DNA of 64,000 bases from CAZSMC01 sp964607755 (GCA_964607755.1 CAZSMC010000004.1:1-64000); one strand, 5' to 3'. Counted from the first letter of the stretch, positions 25,169-33,371 are shown. The notes: generated from the sequence alone by a model not told the origin. A program made the numbers and translations.

Positions 25169-25362
25169 TTTTTAACCGCCATGATATTGTTCAATAAATA
25201 ATAGAATTTAAATTTAACAACATTGCATTAATTTTCAAGGCATTTTCTTCAGGAAAGTTGCGGAAGGGCTATTATTTTAAAACATTTAGAGAAAATGTAT
25301 ACAGTAGATATTGTTAATTTCGTGGATTCGGATTCCTGGTTTGGCAAAGCTGCTAGAAAAAA

Positions 25363-27612
25363 TCACACTATTGAACGGGACTTTTTGTGATGTTTTTCCG
25401 GCTTTTCCCCGTAATACGAATATTGATATGAATAATAATTGTATTTATAATACCCATATCCTTTGCCGCTTTTCATGCCGTTCAAGATAGCGCCGGTTAC
25501 TTTGACATTGACGTTTTCAAGCCTGGTCAATGCATCTTTGGCGACGTGCCAGTCTGTTTTTCCGAATTCGATGACCAAAATGATATTCTTCACTTTTGGC
25601 GCTAAAAGCACAGGGTCCGTGACAGCAATAACCGGAGGTGAATCGAAAATAATGAAATCATAATCCGCTTCAAGGTCGGTCATCATAGTGTACATTTTTC
25701 GGCTGGATAGCATTTCAGATGGATTTGGCACAGATGTGCCTGCTGGCATTAAAAAAAGTCCGTGTTGGTTAGTACAATAAATAACTTTTTGGACTGGGAT
25801 GTCTTTGGCTAAAAAGTCAGTCAGTCCGGGAGATTTTCGCGAATTAAAAGCCATATGCTGCTGAGGCTTGCGCAAATCACAGTCAATAATTAAAACCCTT
25901 TTTCCCAGCTCGGCATAGGAAAGAGCCAAATTAGAAGCGGTCAAGGTTTTTCCCTCGCCTGGCAACCCGCTTGTCACCAGCACTTTGTTAATGGGATTGT
26001 CCACATTCGCAAATTGTAAATTGGTGCGAATATGGCGATAAGCATCAACCACCGGAGATTTGGCATCAATGGAATGAATGACACGATTTCTATAACCGTT
26101 CATCCGGTCTTGGAAATTTGTTAGCACGGAACTGGAATCATTTTTAGATACCGAAATTTCTTTGGGCATATTCGAATTGGTAATAAAAGGTATTGTTCCG
26201 AGAACAGGCAGTTCTCCCAGCCGCTGCACATCTTCTACTGTATAAATCGAGTTGTCGAAATAATCAAAAGCAAAAGCAACACCAAAACCAAGTCCGCAGG
26301 CAAGAATAAGAGAAATAGCCATATTTCGAGCAGTATGCGGTGATTGCGGTTTTTCGGGCTTGCTTGGCGCATCCACGATTCGTATTCCGCCTGTTCCCGT
26401 AGCTGCGGATATTTTTGCCTCTTCCGAGCGTTCAACAAGATAGTTGTACAGATTTTCGTTAACTTTTTTCTTTCTCTGAAGCTGGGCAAATTTAATTGTA
26501 TGCTCCAAAATATTGGGATGTTGCTTCCTATATTTTTCGAGCAAACTGCGCAAAAAGCGTTCTTTGTTTTTGAGCATGTAGAGATTTAGCTCTTCATTGA
26601 TAATTCGCTCATTGAAAAGCTGCATTTGATTTTTTGACTCGCCATTCATATCAAAAGATTGTGGAGCGCCGTGAGCATTTAACACAGCCTGCCGCAAATC
26701 ATTCTTTTTCTGTTCTAACTGATTATCTATCGCTGCGATTTGCGGAGAAGACAATTCCGCTTCTTCTGCCATTTGCCGTTTCCGCGTTTCCAGTTTATCT
26801 ATTTCTTCACGGATATTGGTAACTTTGGAAGATTCAACATCGAACAAACTTGGTGTATTTGGATTTTTTAATTGCTTTAAACGTTGTTTATAAGAGTCGT
26901 AATTTGCCTGGGCCAGTTGTCTTTCGGTTTCAACTTCTTGCAGTTGAGTTTCAATTTCTGTAAGACGTTGTAAAATGCCGCCATCGACCTGGCCCATGTC
27001 ATTCAAATTGGTTTCTTTTTTAAACTCCTGAAGTTTTCTCTCAGAGACTTCTAAATTTCTTTCAGCCTGCTTTAGTTGATTATTTACAAAAGTTACAATA
27101 TTCCGGGATTCTTCAAGTTCGATTTCCTGACATCTTTCCTTAAATTCTTTCACCGCAATGGTTGCATAACGATAAGCAATTACCGGGTCGCAAGCTGTTA
27201 CTTGTATAGCAAAAAGATCATCATATTCGGTATCATTTAAGGTTAAATTGAGTCCGATCGAATTGTCATATATCTTTTTAGCTTCCTGGTAGATACTATC
27301 TTTTGCCACTGCCTCATAAATTCTTTTAGTAAAAATTCTACTATTAACAAGCGTTTTATAAAATCCAAATGACCGTGAGTTATTGCCTTTTAAAAGTTGA
27401 GCTTGTTGCAAACCGCCCATATCGCCACTTTCAATCGTAAAAGTAGAAGTCACTTTATAAATAGGGGGCTGATTAAAATGATAATAAGTAGCAATCGAGA
27501 AAGTCAGGACAAACACAATGAGAATAATCCATTTCCTGCGAATTATTAAAGAGATATAATCTTTTAATCCCCACTCTTCAGAAGTTGGTGGCGACTCATT
27601 TATCATATTCAT
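25363..27612 (-). CDS. Wzc-type polysaccharide biosynthesis tyrosine autokinase
   Basis: The 749-aa inner-membrane protein combines a Wzz/PCP domain (TM1 at about 28-48, long periplasmic coiled coil, Pro-rich SKPEKPQSPH and TM2 near 430-452) with a C-terminal BY-kinase. Walker A is SGLPGEGKT and Walker A-prime is LIIDCDLRKPQ; VTDPVLLAPKV belongs to the later kinase fold. The tail from about 720 has ten tyrosines within 18 residues, the autophosphorylation cluster. Such proteins control export and chain length of Wzy-dependent capsule or exopolysaccharide. No polymerase, flippase or exporter gene sits next to it, so it looks like an orphan of an EPS locus. Confidence 0.9.
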   Translation of the reverse strand: MNMINESPPTSEEWGLKDYISLIIRRKWIILIVFVLTFSIATYYHFNQPPIYKVTSTFTIESGDMGGLQQAQLLKGNNSRSFGFYKTLVNSRIFTKRIYEAVAKDSIYQEAKKIYDNSIGLNLTLNDTEYDDLFAIQVTACDPVIAYRYATIAVKEFKERCQEIELEESRNIVTFVNNQLKQAERNLEVSERKLQEFKKETNLNDMGQVDGGILQRLTEIETQLQEVETERQLAQANYDSYKQRLKQLKNPNTPSLFDVESSKVTNIREEIDKLETRKRQMAEEAELSSPQIAAIDNQLEQKKNDLRQAVLNAHGAPQSFDMNGESKNQMQLFNERIINEELNLYMLKNKERFLRSLLEKYRKQHPNILEHTIKFAQLQRKKKVNENLYNYLVERSEEAKISAATGTGGIRIVDAPSKPEKPQSPHTARNMAISLILACGLGFGVAFAFDYFDNSIYTVEDVQRLGELPVLGTIPFITNSNMPKEISVSKNDSSSVLTNFQDRMNGYRNRVIHSIDAKSPVVDAYRHIRTNLQFANVDNPINKVLVTSGLPGEGKTLTASNLALSYAELGKRVLIIDCDLRKPQQHMAFNSRKSPGLTDFLAKDIPVQKVIYCTNQHGLFLMPAGTSVPNPSEMLSSRKMYTMMTDLEADYDFIIFDSPPVIAVTDPVLLAPKVKNIILVIEFGKTDWHVAKDALTRLENVNVKVTGAILNGMKSGKGYGYYKYNYYSYQYSYYGEKPEKHHKKSRSIV

Positions 27613-27888
27613 GATTTTAATTCTATCTAATTATAATTTAATATTTTGTCCGATATAGATCACTGTGTTCAACTTTAAACAAAAATACCCACGCTTTAAT
27701 AAAAAAGGCTTGTAAATTCAGGCTTTATGCCCTCTTTAATTTCTCACCATATTACAACAAAAAATATGCCAGTAAAAAATCATTTGCACAATGAGTGATT
27801 AAAAATCAAAAAAGTTTAGGATTACAAATTAAGGTTCCCGCCCTGATAATATGTCAGACAACGCTTTTAATCACAAATATATACATCA

Positions 27889-27920
27889 AAAAAGGCCATC
27901 TGCTTACAAAGCAAATGGCC
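27889..27920 (-). terminator. Intrinsic terminator (minus strand)
   Basis: The stem GGCCATTTGCTT/AAGCAGATGGCC (one mismatch), at 27920-27894 on the minus strand, is followed by six T. It ends transcripts coming from the dehydrogenase side, about 280 bases upstream of wzc. Confidence 0.75.
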
Positions 27921-27981
27921 AACGGCGTAAAAGAGAGTAGAGGGGTATAGAGGTGCTTATACCTTTTCAATTTCCATGCCA
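27889..27981 (-). ncRNA. Candidate small RNA or untranslated leader with two hairpins
   Basis: Reading the minus strand from 27981, TGGCATGGAAATTGAA resembles a sigma54 -24/-12 element (TGGCAYR-N4-TTGCW) with one mismatch in the -12 part. A hairpin GGTATA/TATACC with 8-base loop follows at 27963-27944, then a pyrimidine-rich spacer, then the strong terminator at 27920-27894 with six T. No ORF longer than a few codons with a ribosome site is evident. It could equally be only the 3-prime end of the hydroxyacid dehydrogenase transcript. Confidence 0.3.
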
Positions 27982-28203
27982 GAATTGAACGCTAATAAAA
28001 ATATTTACAAAATATAACTTGTTATTTTCATTCTATTTGTAAAATTCAAATTATATCCGGAAAATCATCGGTGTTTTTTCATCTCATATATGTTTAATAT
28101 CCAACACTTTTTCTATTAGTTTTTATTACTCATTATATTTATTGCACTTAACAGTGCCGGATATCGAACACATTTTATCTCATTTTTGCTTATTTGATAA
28201 ATT

Positions 28204-29178
28204 TTAAACATTTTTTAAAACGTGTGGATTAATCACATTTTTTGGACTGCCATCTAAAAAGGCTTTGATATTTTCTACCACGATTTTCATCAAACGTTCC
28301 CTGGCCGCTTTGGTTGCCCATGCAATATGTGGTGTGATATAACAGTTAGTTGCCGTCAATAGCGGATTATCAGGCGCCGGAGGCTCGGGTGAGAGCACAT
28401 CAAGACCGGCTCCGGCTATTTGTCCCGTGTCCAATGCATCTGCCAAAGCCTGTTCATCAACGAGTGGTCCCCGGCCAGTGTTAATTACAAAAGCAGATTT
28501 CTTCATCATTCCAAGATGTTTTGCATCGACAAAGTTTTTGGTTGTTTCTGTTAATGGGCAGTGCAGGCTCAAAATGTCGCTTGTCTTGAACAAACTTTCC
28601 TTATCAACCTGTAACACATTTTCAGGTTTGTCGGCAACAGTCCGGTACATATAAAACTGAACTCGCATATCAAAGGACAGAGCGATACGGGTGACAGCCC
28701 GGGCAATGAGTCCAAAGCCAACAAGGCCGAGCGTTAAACCGGTCAATTCAATCAATGGGAAATTCCAGTATGCAAAATCTTTGCATCGTGCCCAGTCGCC
28801 ACGCTTAGCAGATTGTGAATGTTCAGCCACGTGCATGGTCAAATTTAAAATGTGCGCAAACACCATTTGAGCTACAGAATCTGTACTGTATGCCGGAACA
28901 TTCGTCACAACGATATTGCGTTCTGTGGCAGCATCAACATCAACAACATTGTATCCTGTGGCGCATACACCAATATACTTCAGGCGCGGGCATTGGGTCA
29001 TTACTTTTTCCGTCAAAATAGCCTTGTTGGTGAGAATAATATCTGCATCTTGTGCCCGTTCTGCTACAAGTTCCTCTGGAGTCCGGTCGTAAATGTCGCA
29101 TGCACCGAGTTTTTTTAGCTGCAGCCAACTTATATCACCTGGATTCATGGCATACCCGTCAAGAACAACAATGTTCAT
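28204..29178 (-). CDS. D-2-hydroxyacid dehydrogenase (glycerate/hydroxypyruvate type)
   Basis: The 324-aa NAD(P)-dependent enzyme has the D-isomer dehydrogenase layout: catalytic domain start VVLDGYAMNPGD (characteristic of HprA-like hydroxypyruvate reductases), Rossmann motif LGLVGFGLIAR near residues 150-160, the signature LSLHCPLTETTKNFV near 207-221, the catalytic Arg in INTGRGPLVDE, Glu in DVLSPEPP and His in ITPHIAW. It probably interconverts hydroxypyruvate or glyoxylate and the D-hydroxyacid. GAGGTAAAGG precedes ATG 29178. It is monocistronic, bounded by terminators on both sides. Confidence 0.85.
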   Translation of the reverse strand: MNIVVLDGYAMNPGDISWLQLKKLGACDIYDRTPEELVAERAQDADIILTNKAILTEKVMTQCPRLKYIGVCATGYNVVDVDAATERNIVVTNVPAYSTDSVAQMVFAHILNLTMHVAEHSQSAKRGDWARCKDFAYWNFPLIELTGLTLGLVGFGLIARAVTRIALSFDMRVQFYMYRTVADKPENVLQVDKESLFKTSDILSLHCPLTETTKNFVDAKHLGMMKKSAFVINTGRGPLVDEQALADALDTGQIAGAGLDVLSPEPPAPDNPLLTATNCYITPHIAWATKAARERLMKIVVENIKAFLDGSPKNVINPHVLKNV

Positions 29179-29251
29179 CCTTTACCTCATTTAATATGTT
29201 AAAATTAAAAATCTCGTGACGATACACGTTTCTAATGGGAAATCTGCGCAT

Positions 29252-29275
29252 AAAAAAAGCCTCATTTAGAGGCTT
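29252..29275 (-). terminator. Intrinsic terminator after the bifunctional nuclease gene
   Basis: The stem AAGCCTC/GAGGCTT (29275-29257 on the minus strand), with a five-base loop, is followed by a run of seven T. It is 26 bases past the stop at 29301. Confidence 0.85.
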
Positions 29276-29300
29276 TATAAACAGGACCAGCTTGCTTCAA

Positions 29301-29891
29301 TTACAAATTTTTGTGAAGCTCATTTTTGACTCGATTAATTTCATCCCGGATACGAGCCGCCTCTTCGTAGCGTTCTTCTCTTACAGCCTCGTGCAGGTCA
29401 ATGTTTAACTGCTCAAGATGATCTTCTTTCGACAAATTTGCTCTCTTTTCTGCACTGCTTTGCTGATATTCTTTTCTCTCTTTTATGGCGTCGTCGGATA
29501 TTGACGCTTCCTGCATCACTTTTCCTTCTACATAAATCGGAGCCTGGGTTCGGAGAGCAAGGGCAATGGCATCGCTCGGACGGGCATCAATATCGCGGAA
29601 TTCGCCGTTTTGACGCAATCCAAGCACAGCATAATAGGTATTTTCCTGCAAATCATTCACCACAATCCGTTCGATTTTCACGTCCATGGATTCGAGCAAA
29701 TTTCGCATCAAATCATGAGTCAGTGGGCGAGGTGGTGAAATATTCTCCAGTTGCAAAGCAATTGCCTGCGCTTCGGATGATCCAACGACAATGGGTAACC
29801 AGCGGCTACGCTTATCTTCTTTTAGAATGACAACGAATCGACTGGTCGCTGTATCCAATGTCACTCTTTCTACGTTTACGCGAACCAGCAT
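29301..29891 (-). CDS. Bifunctional nuclease (BFN/DUF151) domain protein with C-terminal UVR motif
   Basis: The 196-aa protein has an N-terminal BFN domain (residues 1-130) with the conserved blocks LPIVVGSSEAQAIA, PLTHDLM, YYAVLG and IDARPSDAIALALR. A C-terminal helical pair (LHEAVREERYEEAARIRDEI) matches the UvrB/UvrC interaction (UVR) motif. BFN proteins have RNase/DNase activity in plants and a stress-related role in bacteria. The BFN-UVR arrangement is common in FCB and Actinobacteria genomes. GGAGG precedes ATG 29891 and a good terminator follows. Confidence 0.88.
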   Translation of the reverse strand: MLVRVNVERVTLDTATSRFVVILKEDKRSRWLPIVVGSSEAQAIALQLENISPPRPLTHDLMRNLLESMDVKIERIVVNDLQENTYYAVLGLRQNGEFRDIDARPSDAIALALRTQAPIYVEGKVMQEASISDDAIKERKEYQQSSAEKRANLSKEDHLEQLNIDLHEAVREERYEEAARIRDEINRVKNELHKNL

Positions 29892-29963
29892 TTTACGTCC
29901 TCCAATGGAATGTAAACAACATCTCCCGTTTTCATTTTATAATACTAATTTATCACTCAACTG

Positions 29964-30362
29964 TCAAGATTTATTTTTTACTCTATTTTTATTTTGTTGA
30001 TGCGGAAACAGCACACACGATAAAAAATATCTATGATGGGCTACCCAATCATAAATATACGGCGCACATTTTCGAAAGAGTCCTATCCGAAAGATCTTTT
30101 CCAACCAATGCCAGCCTTTTAACCGTAGCAGAATCTCTGGAATAGCTTCCGCGCCGCTTAATATGTGTCCGCCCGGTAAAACTAGTTGCAAAGCAGTCAT
30201 ACACTCATTTCTAGATATCTGAGGAAATCTTTGTTGTCTTTCCTCGGATTGACATGGCAAATATTCAAACTCGCCAGGAATCTGTCGTTTCTGAATCCAG
30301 TTTTTACTTCCCTGGCAAAACTCACAATCGCCGTCATAAATCAGAACTGCTTTCATCATCAT
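29964..30362 (-). CDS. DCC family (DUF393) thiol-disulfide oxidoreductase-like protein
   Basis: The roughly 130-aa product begins with AVLIYDGDCEFC, the DxxCxxC motif that names the DCC family, a thioredoxin-like group of uncertain substrate. The rest (YLPCQSEERQQ, ALQLVLPGGHILSGAEAIPEI, CAPYIYDWVAHHRY) matches the family layout and length. Three consecutive ATG codons at 30362, 30359 and 30356 are possible starts; GGA lies closest in good spacing to the last. It sits 72 bases upstream of the nuclease gene on the same strand. Confidence 0.82.
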   Translation of the reverse strand: MMMKAVLIYDGDCEFCQGSKNWIQKRQIPGEFEYLPCQSEERQQRFPQISRNECMTALQLVLPGGHILSGAEAIPEILLRLKGWHWLEKIFRIGLFRKCAPYIYDWVAHHRYFLSCVLFPHQQNKNRVKNKS

Positions 30363-30472
30363 TTCCGTATTTTTAAACATTAACAAAAAATCGTATTAAA
30401 ATCTTGCATGAAAAACAATATTTTCGTACGTTCATCTAACTTTTTTAATTATTTTTCATAAAGGATGGTTCC

Positions 30473-30952
30473 ATGTTAACATTTGAAAATGCGATCATAA
30501 AAAAATTTTGGCCAAAGGATGAAAAAGGCGACCAGGATGAAATCATACGCCTTTTAAATATCCAATCAGAAGTTGAATTGGATAATAGCGTACAAGTTGG
30601 CGAACTATATAACAATATGGTTCGCGGACTTGTCCGGGTTACATTACTCGACACCCTTTCCGGTGAAGAATATATACTGCCGGCTGCATCGATCAAGCCC
30701 TTTAACATCAAACAGAAAAAGGTTAAAATTGGCAAAGGGGATGAATCCGAAACCGTTAAAAGTGAGTATGCGGCGATCAACATTGTCACAAAAATCGATG
30801 AAGAAAAAGGCGGACAGCTTTTGGCAGATATTTATCGCTTTTTTAATTTCCAGATCCAAATGACATTTGAAGAACTTAAACCTTTCGAGCACACACAACC
30901 GACAAGTGGGAATTCCGAGGAAACCGGCAGCTCTACTCCCTTGGAAGAATAA
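30473..30952 (+). CDS. Hypothetical protein, 159 aa
   Basis: I do not recognise the family. The acidic soluble protein starts MLTFENAIIKKFWPKDEKGD and has a beta-rich middle (NNMVRGLVRVTLLDTLSGEE, YILPAASIKPFNIK) and a low-complexity acidic tail (TSGNSEETGSSTPLEE). AAAGGA precedes ATG 30473. The next gene starts 36 bases downstream on the same strand, so the two probably form an operon. It may act with the small membrane protein encoded there. Confidence 0.6.
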   Translation: MLTFENAIIKKFWPKDEKGDQDEIIRLLNIQSEVELDNSVQVGELYNNMVRGLVRVTLLDTLSGEEYILPAASIKPFNIKQKKVKIGKGDESETVKSEYAAINIVTKIDEEKGGQLLADIYRFFNFQIQMTFEELKPFEHTQPTSGNSEETGSSTPLEE

Positions 30953-30988
30953 TATCTAAATTGCTTCTAAATAAAAAAGGGGATGGTT

Positions 30989-31384
30989 ATGGCTTCATTA
31001 TCATTAAAATACGTGGCTCTTTTGTGTGCCGGCAGTTTTGCTTCATGGCTGATTTTGAACGTTCTTAGGTTACAGGTTCTATCTCTTGTGCGCAGATTTC
31101 TGCTCGTTATTTTTTCACTCAGCCTGATTCCTCTGTACACAGAAATTACCAGCAAAATTAAAACCTATATTTGCCTCTCGCCTTCAATTTCTTCTAGCTT
31201 GCGACATTATCTGGCAAATTATAAAGGCACAGACTGGGTGGATGGTTTTATCACAGCTACATTCGTTTTTATCTATTTAGGAATCATTGGAGTACTTTGG
31301 ATGAGAGAGCTCAGGCCGAGACAACAGCAAACTCCACTGCCTTTCGATCCCACGCTGAGATGGGGAAACAACCGGAGAAACTGA
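30989..31384 (+). CDS. Hypothetical membrane protein, 131 aa
   Basis: The family is unknown. A first hydrophobic segment (YVALLCAGSFASWLILNVL) is followed by a second (FLLVIFSLSLIPLYTEI) and a third (FITATFVFIYLGIIGVLWM). The C-terminus is basic and Pro/Gln-rich (RELRPRQQQTPLPFDP). Of two in-frame ATG codons, 30989 has AAGGGG in better spacing than 30983. It ends 23 bases before the asd stop, which faces it. Confidence 0.55.
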   Translation: MASLSLKYVALLCAGSFASWLILNVLRLQVLSLVRRFLLVIFSLSLIPLYTEITSKIKTYICLSPSISSSLRHYLANYKGTDWVDGFITATFVFIYLGIIGVLWMRELRPRQQQTPLPFDPTLRWGNNRRN

Positions 31385-31407
31385 CTGGCAATTTCCCCGG
31401 CGCTGAA

Positions 31408-32460
31408 TTAAAGCATGCCTTTGCGAAAAGCCAACTCTGCGTTAAGCACTGAACCGCCGGCCGCGCCACGCACTAAATTATTCGACAAAGTAATAAATCG
31501 AACCAGGTTTTTACCCACTTCCAGCCGCCCTGAGACAACGGCCATGCCGCAGGCCCGTTCAGGTTCACCCGCATGAATATCATAACGCGGTTGTGGGCGA
31601 TCCGGTTCTTCAGTGAACAGAACGGGTTTATCCGGAGCTGTCGGCAGGCCAGCTATTTCTTCCGGCGGAATATATTCTTTTATCGCTTGCGCAACGGTTT
31701 TATAATCAGTGCCGTTTTCGAGCTCGATGTGAACAGAAATCAAATGACCAATAATCGTTGGCACGCGGACACAGTGAGCGTGTACTTCCCAGTCTACCGG
31801 ACGGATCGCTGCTCCGGTGTACTCTCCGCAAATTTTCTGGCACTCTTTGCGCATTTTCGGCTCTTCATTTTTTATATAGGGGATAACATTAGAATTGATA
31901 TCCATTGCCGGTAACCCGGGATAGCCGGCGCCTGAAATGGCTTGATAACTGGCAACAATGAGCCGTTTGATATCAAACTGAACGAGCGGTAGCAGAGCCA
32001 TGACCAAACCTGTTGTCGTGCAATTGGCATTAGTGACAATGTACCCTTTTGTGTCCTGCTGATAAACCATATCCAGATGCGGATAATTCATTTCAGGGAT
32101 CAGAATCGGAACATTTTTGTCCATGCGATGCGATCCGGCATTTGAAAAAACCTTGATTCCCTTCTCAGCCGCTTCCGTTTCAATGTCTTTTGCCACCTCT
32201 GACGGTAAAGCAGAAAAAGCAACCTGCACGCCTTTGTCGACGAGCAAATCGATGTCAATGGGATCGAATACCATATGTGAAAATTGAGAAGGAACACCTC
32301 CGTCAATTTGTTCTTTGACTGAGCCAAGCTGCAAACCTTTTCGGGCTTTGCTGGCACAAATCGCCTGCAGATCAAAATATGGATGATCCACAAGTAACCG
32401 TAAAAAATTTTGCCCGACAACACCGGTTGCCCCAAGAACAGCACATTTTATTTTTTCCAT
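31408..32460 (-). CDS. asd: Aspartate-semialdehyde dehydrogenase
   Basis: The 350-aa enzyme reduces beta-aspartyl phosphate to aspartate semialdehyde with NADPH, the branch point to lysine, diaminopimelate, threonine, methionine and isoleucine. NADP-binding GATGVVGQ is at residues 10-17. The catalytic Cys147 lies in NANCTTTG, and QAISGAGYPG and the His of WEVHAHCVRVP follow. The sequence is of the archaeal/fungal-like ASADH class rather than the E. coli type. GAGGA precedes ATG 32460. Expression is probably controlled by the leader-peptide attenuator directly upstream (32481-32657). Confidence 0.93.
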   Translation of the reverse strand: MEKIKCAVLGATGVVGQNFLRLLVDHPYFDLQAICASKARKGLQLGSVKEQIDGGVPSQFSHMVFDPIDIDLLVDKGVQVAFSALPSEVAKDIETEAAEKGIKVFSNAGSHRMDKNVPILIPEMNYPHLDMVYQQDTKGYIVTNANCTTTGLVMALLPLVQFDIKRLIVASYQAISGAGYPGLPAMDINSNVIPYIKNEEPKMRKECQKICGEYTGAAIRPVDWEVHAHCVRVPTIIGHLISVHIELENGTDYKTVAQAIKEYIPPEEIAGLPTAPDKPVLFTEEPDRPQPRYDIHAGEPERACGMAVVSGRLEVGKNLVRFITLSNNLVRGAAGGSVLNAELAFRKGML

Positions 32461-32480
32461 TGCAATCCTCGTATTTTGTT

Positions 32481-32515
32481 AAAAAAAAGCCCACAGCTTT
32501 AAAAAGTTGTGGGCT
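32481..32515 (-). terminator. Attenuator terminator (regions 3 and 4) in the asd leader
   Basis: On the minus strand, AGCCCACA (32515-32508) pairs with TGTGGGCT (32495-32488), extended by CTTT/AAAG after one mismatch, and is followed by eight T. It lies about 20 bases before the asd ATG and downstream of the asd promoter. The only neighbour upstream is a divergent gene, so it must act on asd itself. Confidence 0.85.
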
Positions 32516-32542
32516 CATGGATTAGCTATTAAAAACCAATGA

Positions 32543-32599
32543 CTATGCACCAAGCCCACCAGAGCCTTTTTTTGTCGTTTTTGTTATGAGCTTGTGCAT
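32543..32599 (-). CDS. asd leader peptide, 18 aa
   Basis: ATG 32599 is preceded by AAGGAG at ideal spacing (seven bases after GGAG). The ORF reads MHKLITKTTKKGSGGLGA and stops at TAG 32545-32543. Codons 5-11 are Ile, Thr, Lys, Thr, Thr, Lys, Lys, all members of the aspartate family made through Asd. The Gly-rich end echoes the E. coli thrL end (GNGAG) and carries the GTGGGCT segment that competes with the terminator. It is a sensor of charged tRNA rather than a functional protein, by analogy. Confidence 0.75.
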   Translation of the reverse strand: MHKLITKTTKKGSGGLGA

Positions 32600-32628
32600 G
32601 TCTTTTCTCCTTTTTAAAAGTTATTACA

Positions 32629-32657
32629 ATAATAATTATTTCCAGGTTAAAAGTCAA
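32629..32657 (-). promoter_or_regulatory. Sigma70-type promoter of the asd leader
   Basis: On the minus strand, TTGACT (32657-32652), a 17-base spacer and TATTAT (32634-32629) match the housekeeping consensus well. The predicted transcript starts near 32622, about 23 bases before the leader ATG. Confidence 0.7.
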
Positions 32658-32773
32658 GAATGTTTAGAAAAAACTTTTATGAATCAAAAAATTTGTCTAC
32701 CTTTTTGGTGATGATAACGCGGAACCGCTTTGCAGCGCTGTTATTTAAAATACTTAAAAAAAAGAGGTGAATT

Positions 32774-33262
32774 ATGGATGTTATTTCATCTGAGGTTGTT
32801 GAAAAAGTTTGGCAGGAACATACTGAAAAAAGTTTTTTTGATATCGAAAAAGATATTGCCCGGTTATCCAAAGAACAGCCCGCCTTGCTCAATTATTTAA
32901 CCAGCACGAATGCCGAAGCCTACAACACCGAGGAGCAACAGTTAGTGCTATATCTGGGAGTGGCTACCTGGAAAATGATGAAACAGGGTAGCGGTGAAAT
33001 GAAAAAAGTCACGACCAAAGATATGGCCACAGCGAAAGAAAAAAATTTGCAGCTTATTTCCTATCTGGAAAATGAACTTGGCGGTGATTTTCAATCAACT
33101 GTCGAGACAGTATTCAATGAATATCATCAGAATAACATTTTAAACCTGTTGCGAAAAGCCATTTTTTCGACAGATGAAAAAAAGACTAACATACGCTCAA
33201 AAAACAAGGGACTCATGCTTTTTGATCTGAAAACATTTCTTGATTGTCTGGACAAAGAATGA
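32774..33262 (+). CDS. Hypothetical protein, 162 aa
   Basis: I do not recognise the family. It is a soluble alpha-helical protein (MDVISSEVVEKVWQEHTEKS; DIARLSKEQPALLNYLTST; YLGVATWKMMKQ; FLDCLDKE at the end), with no signal peptide or membrane segment. AGAGGTG precedes ATG 32774 by about seven bases. It is divergent from asd and is followed, after 109 bases, by the flippase-like and glycosyltransferase genes, with which it may be co-transcribed. Confidence 0.6.
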   Translation: MDVISSEVVEKVWQEHTEKSFFDIEKDIARLSKEQPALLNYLTSTNAEAYNTEEQQLVLYLGVATWKMMKQGSGEMKKVTTKDMATAKEKNLQLISYLENELGGDFQSTVETVFNEYHQNNILNLLRKAIFSTDEKKTNIRSKNKGLMLFDLKTFLDCLDKE

Positions 33263-33371
33263 TAATTTTCAGCGCTTGAGATAATGCTTCTCAAATAGTA
33301 TAAACCCAAACCGTTTTCAATTCAATAATTTTCACAAAATCTCATTTTTGTCTGACCGGAACGCATTGTAT

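Larger units (their letters stand above)
27613..28203. other. Long intergenic region upstream of wzc
   Basis: About 590 AT-rich bases without a supported gene. It contains the terminator at 27889-27920 and the candidate small RNA at 27889-27981, both on the minus strand. The 280 bases nearest wzc (27613-27888) should hold its promoter, but no convincing -35/-10 pair stands out. Confidence 0.5.
32481..32622 (-). promoter_or_regulatory. Translation-coupled transcription attenuator of asd (thrL-like)
   Basis: On the minus strand four segments can form exclusive pairs. Segment 1 is ATGCACAAGC (32599-32590), at the start of the leader peptide. Segment 2 is GGTGGGCTTGGTGCAT (32560-32545), at its end. 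Segment 3 is AGCCCAC (32515-32509) and segment 4 is GTGGGCT. 1 pairs with 2 (ATGCAC/GTGCAT plus AAGC/GCTT), 2 pairs with 3 (GTGGGCT/AGCCCAC), and 3 pairs with 4 as the terminator. Ribosome stalling at the Thr/Lys codons between segments 1 and 2 would free 2 to capture 3 and let asd be transcribed. The pairings are read directly; the mechanism follows the known thr, his and trp attenuators. Confidence 0.75.

Noticed and set aside
27880..27975. A hydrophobic peptide frame (TTG start) running through the terminator upstream of wzc
   Set aside because: It uses the terminator stem as codons and has no ribosome site; the RNA structure explains the sequence better.
32543..32599. The 18-aa asd leader peptide as a bacteriocin or RiPP precursor
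   Set aside because: Its Thr/Lys/Ile codons, its overlap with alternative stems and its place before asd fit attenuation; no modification or export gene is nearby.
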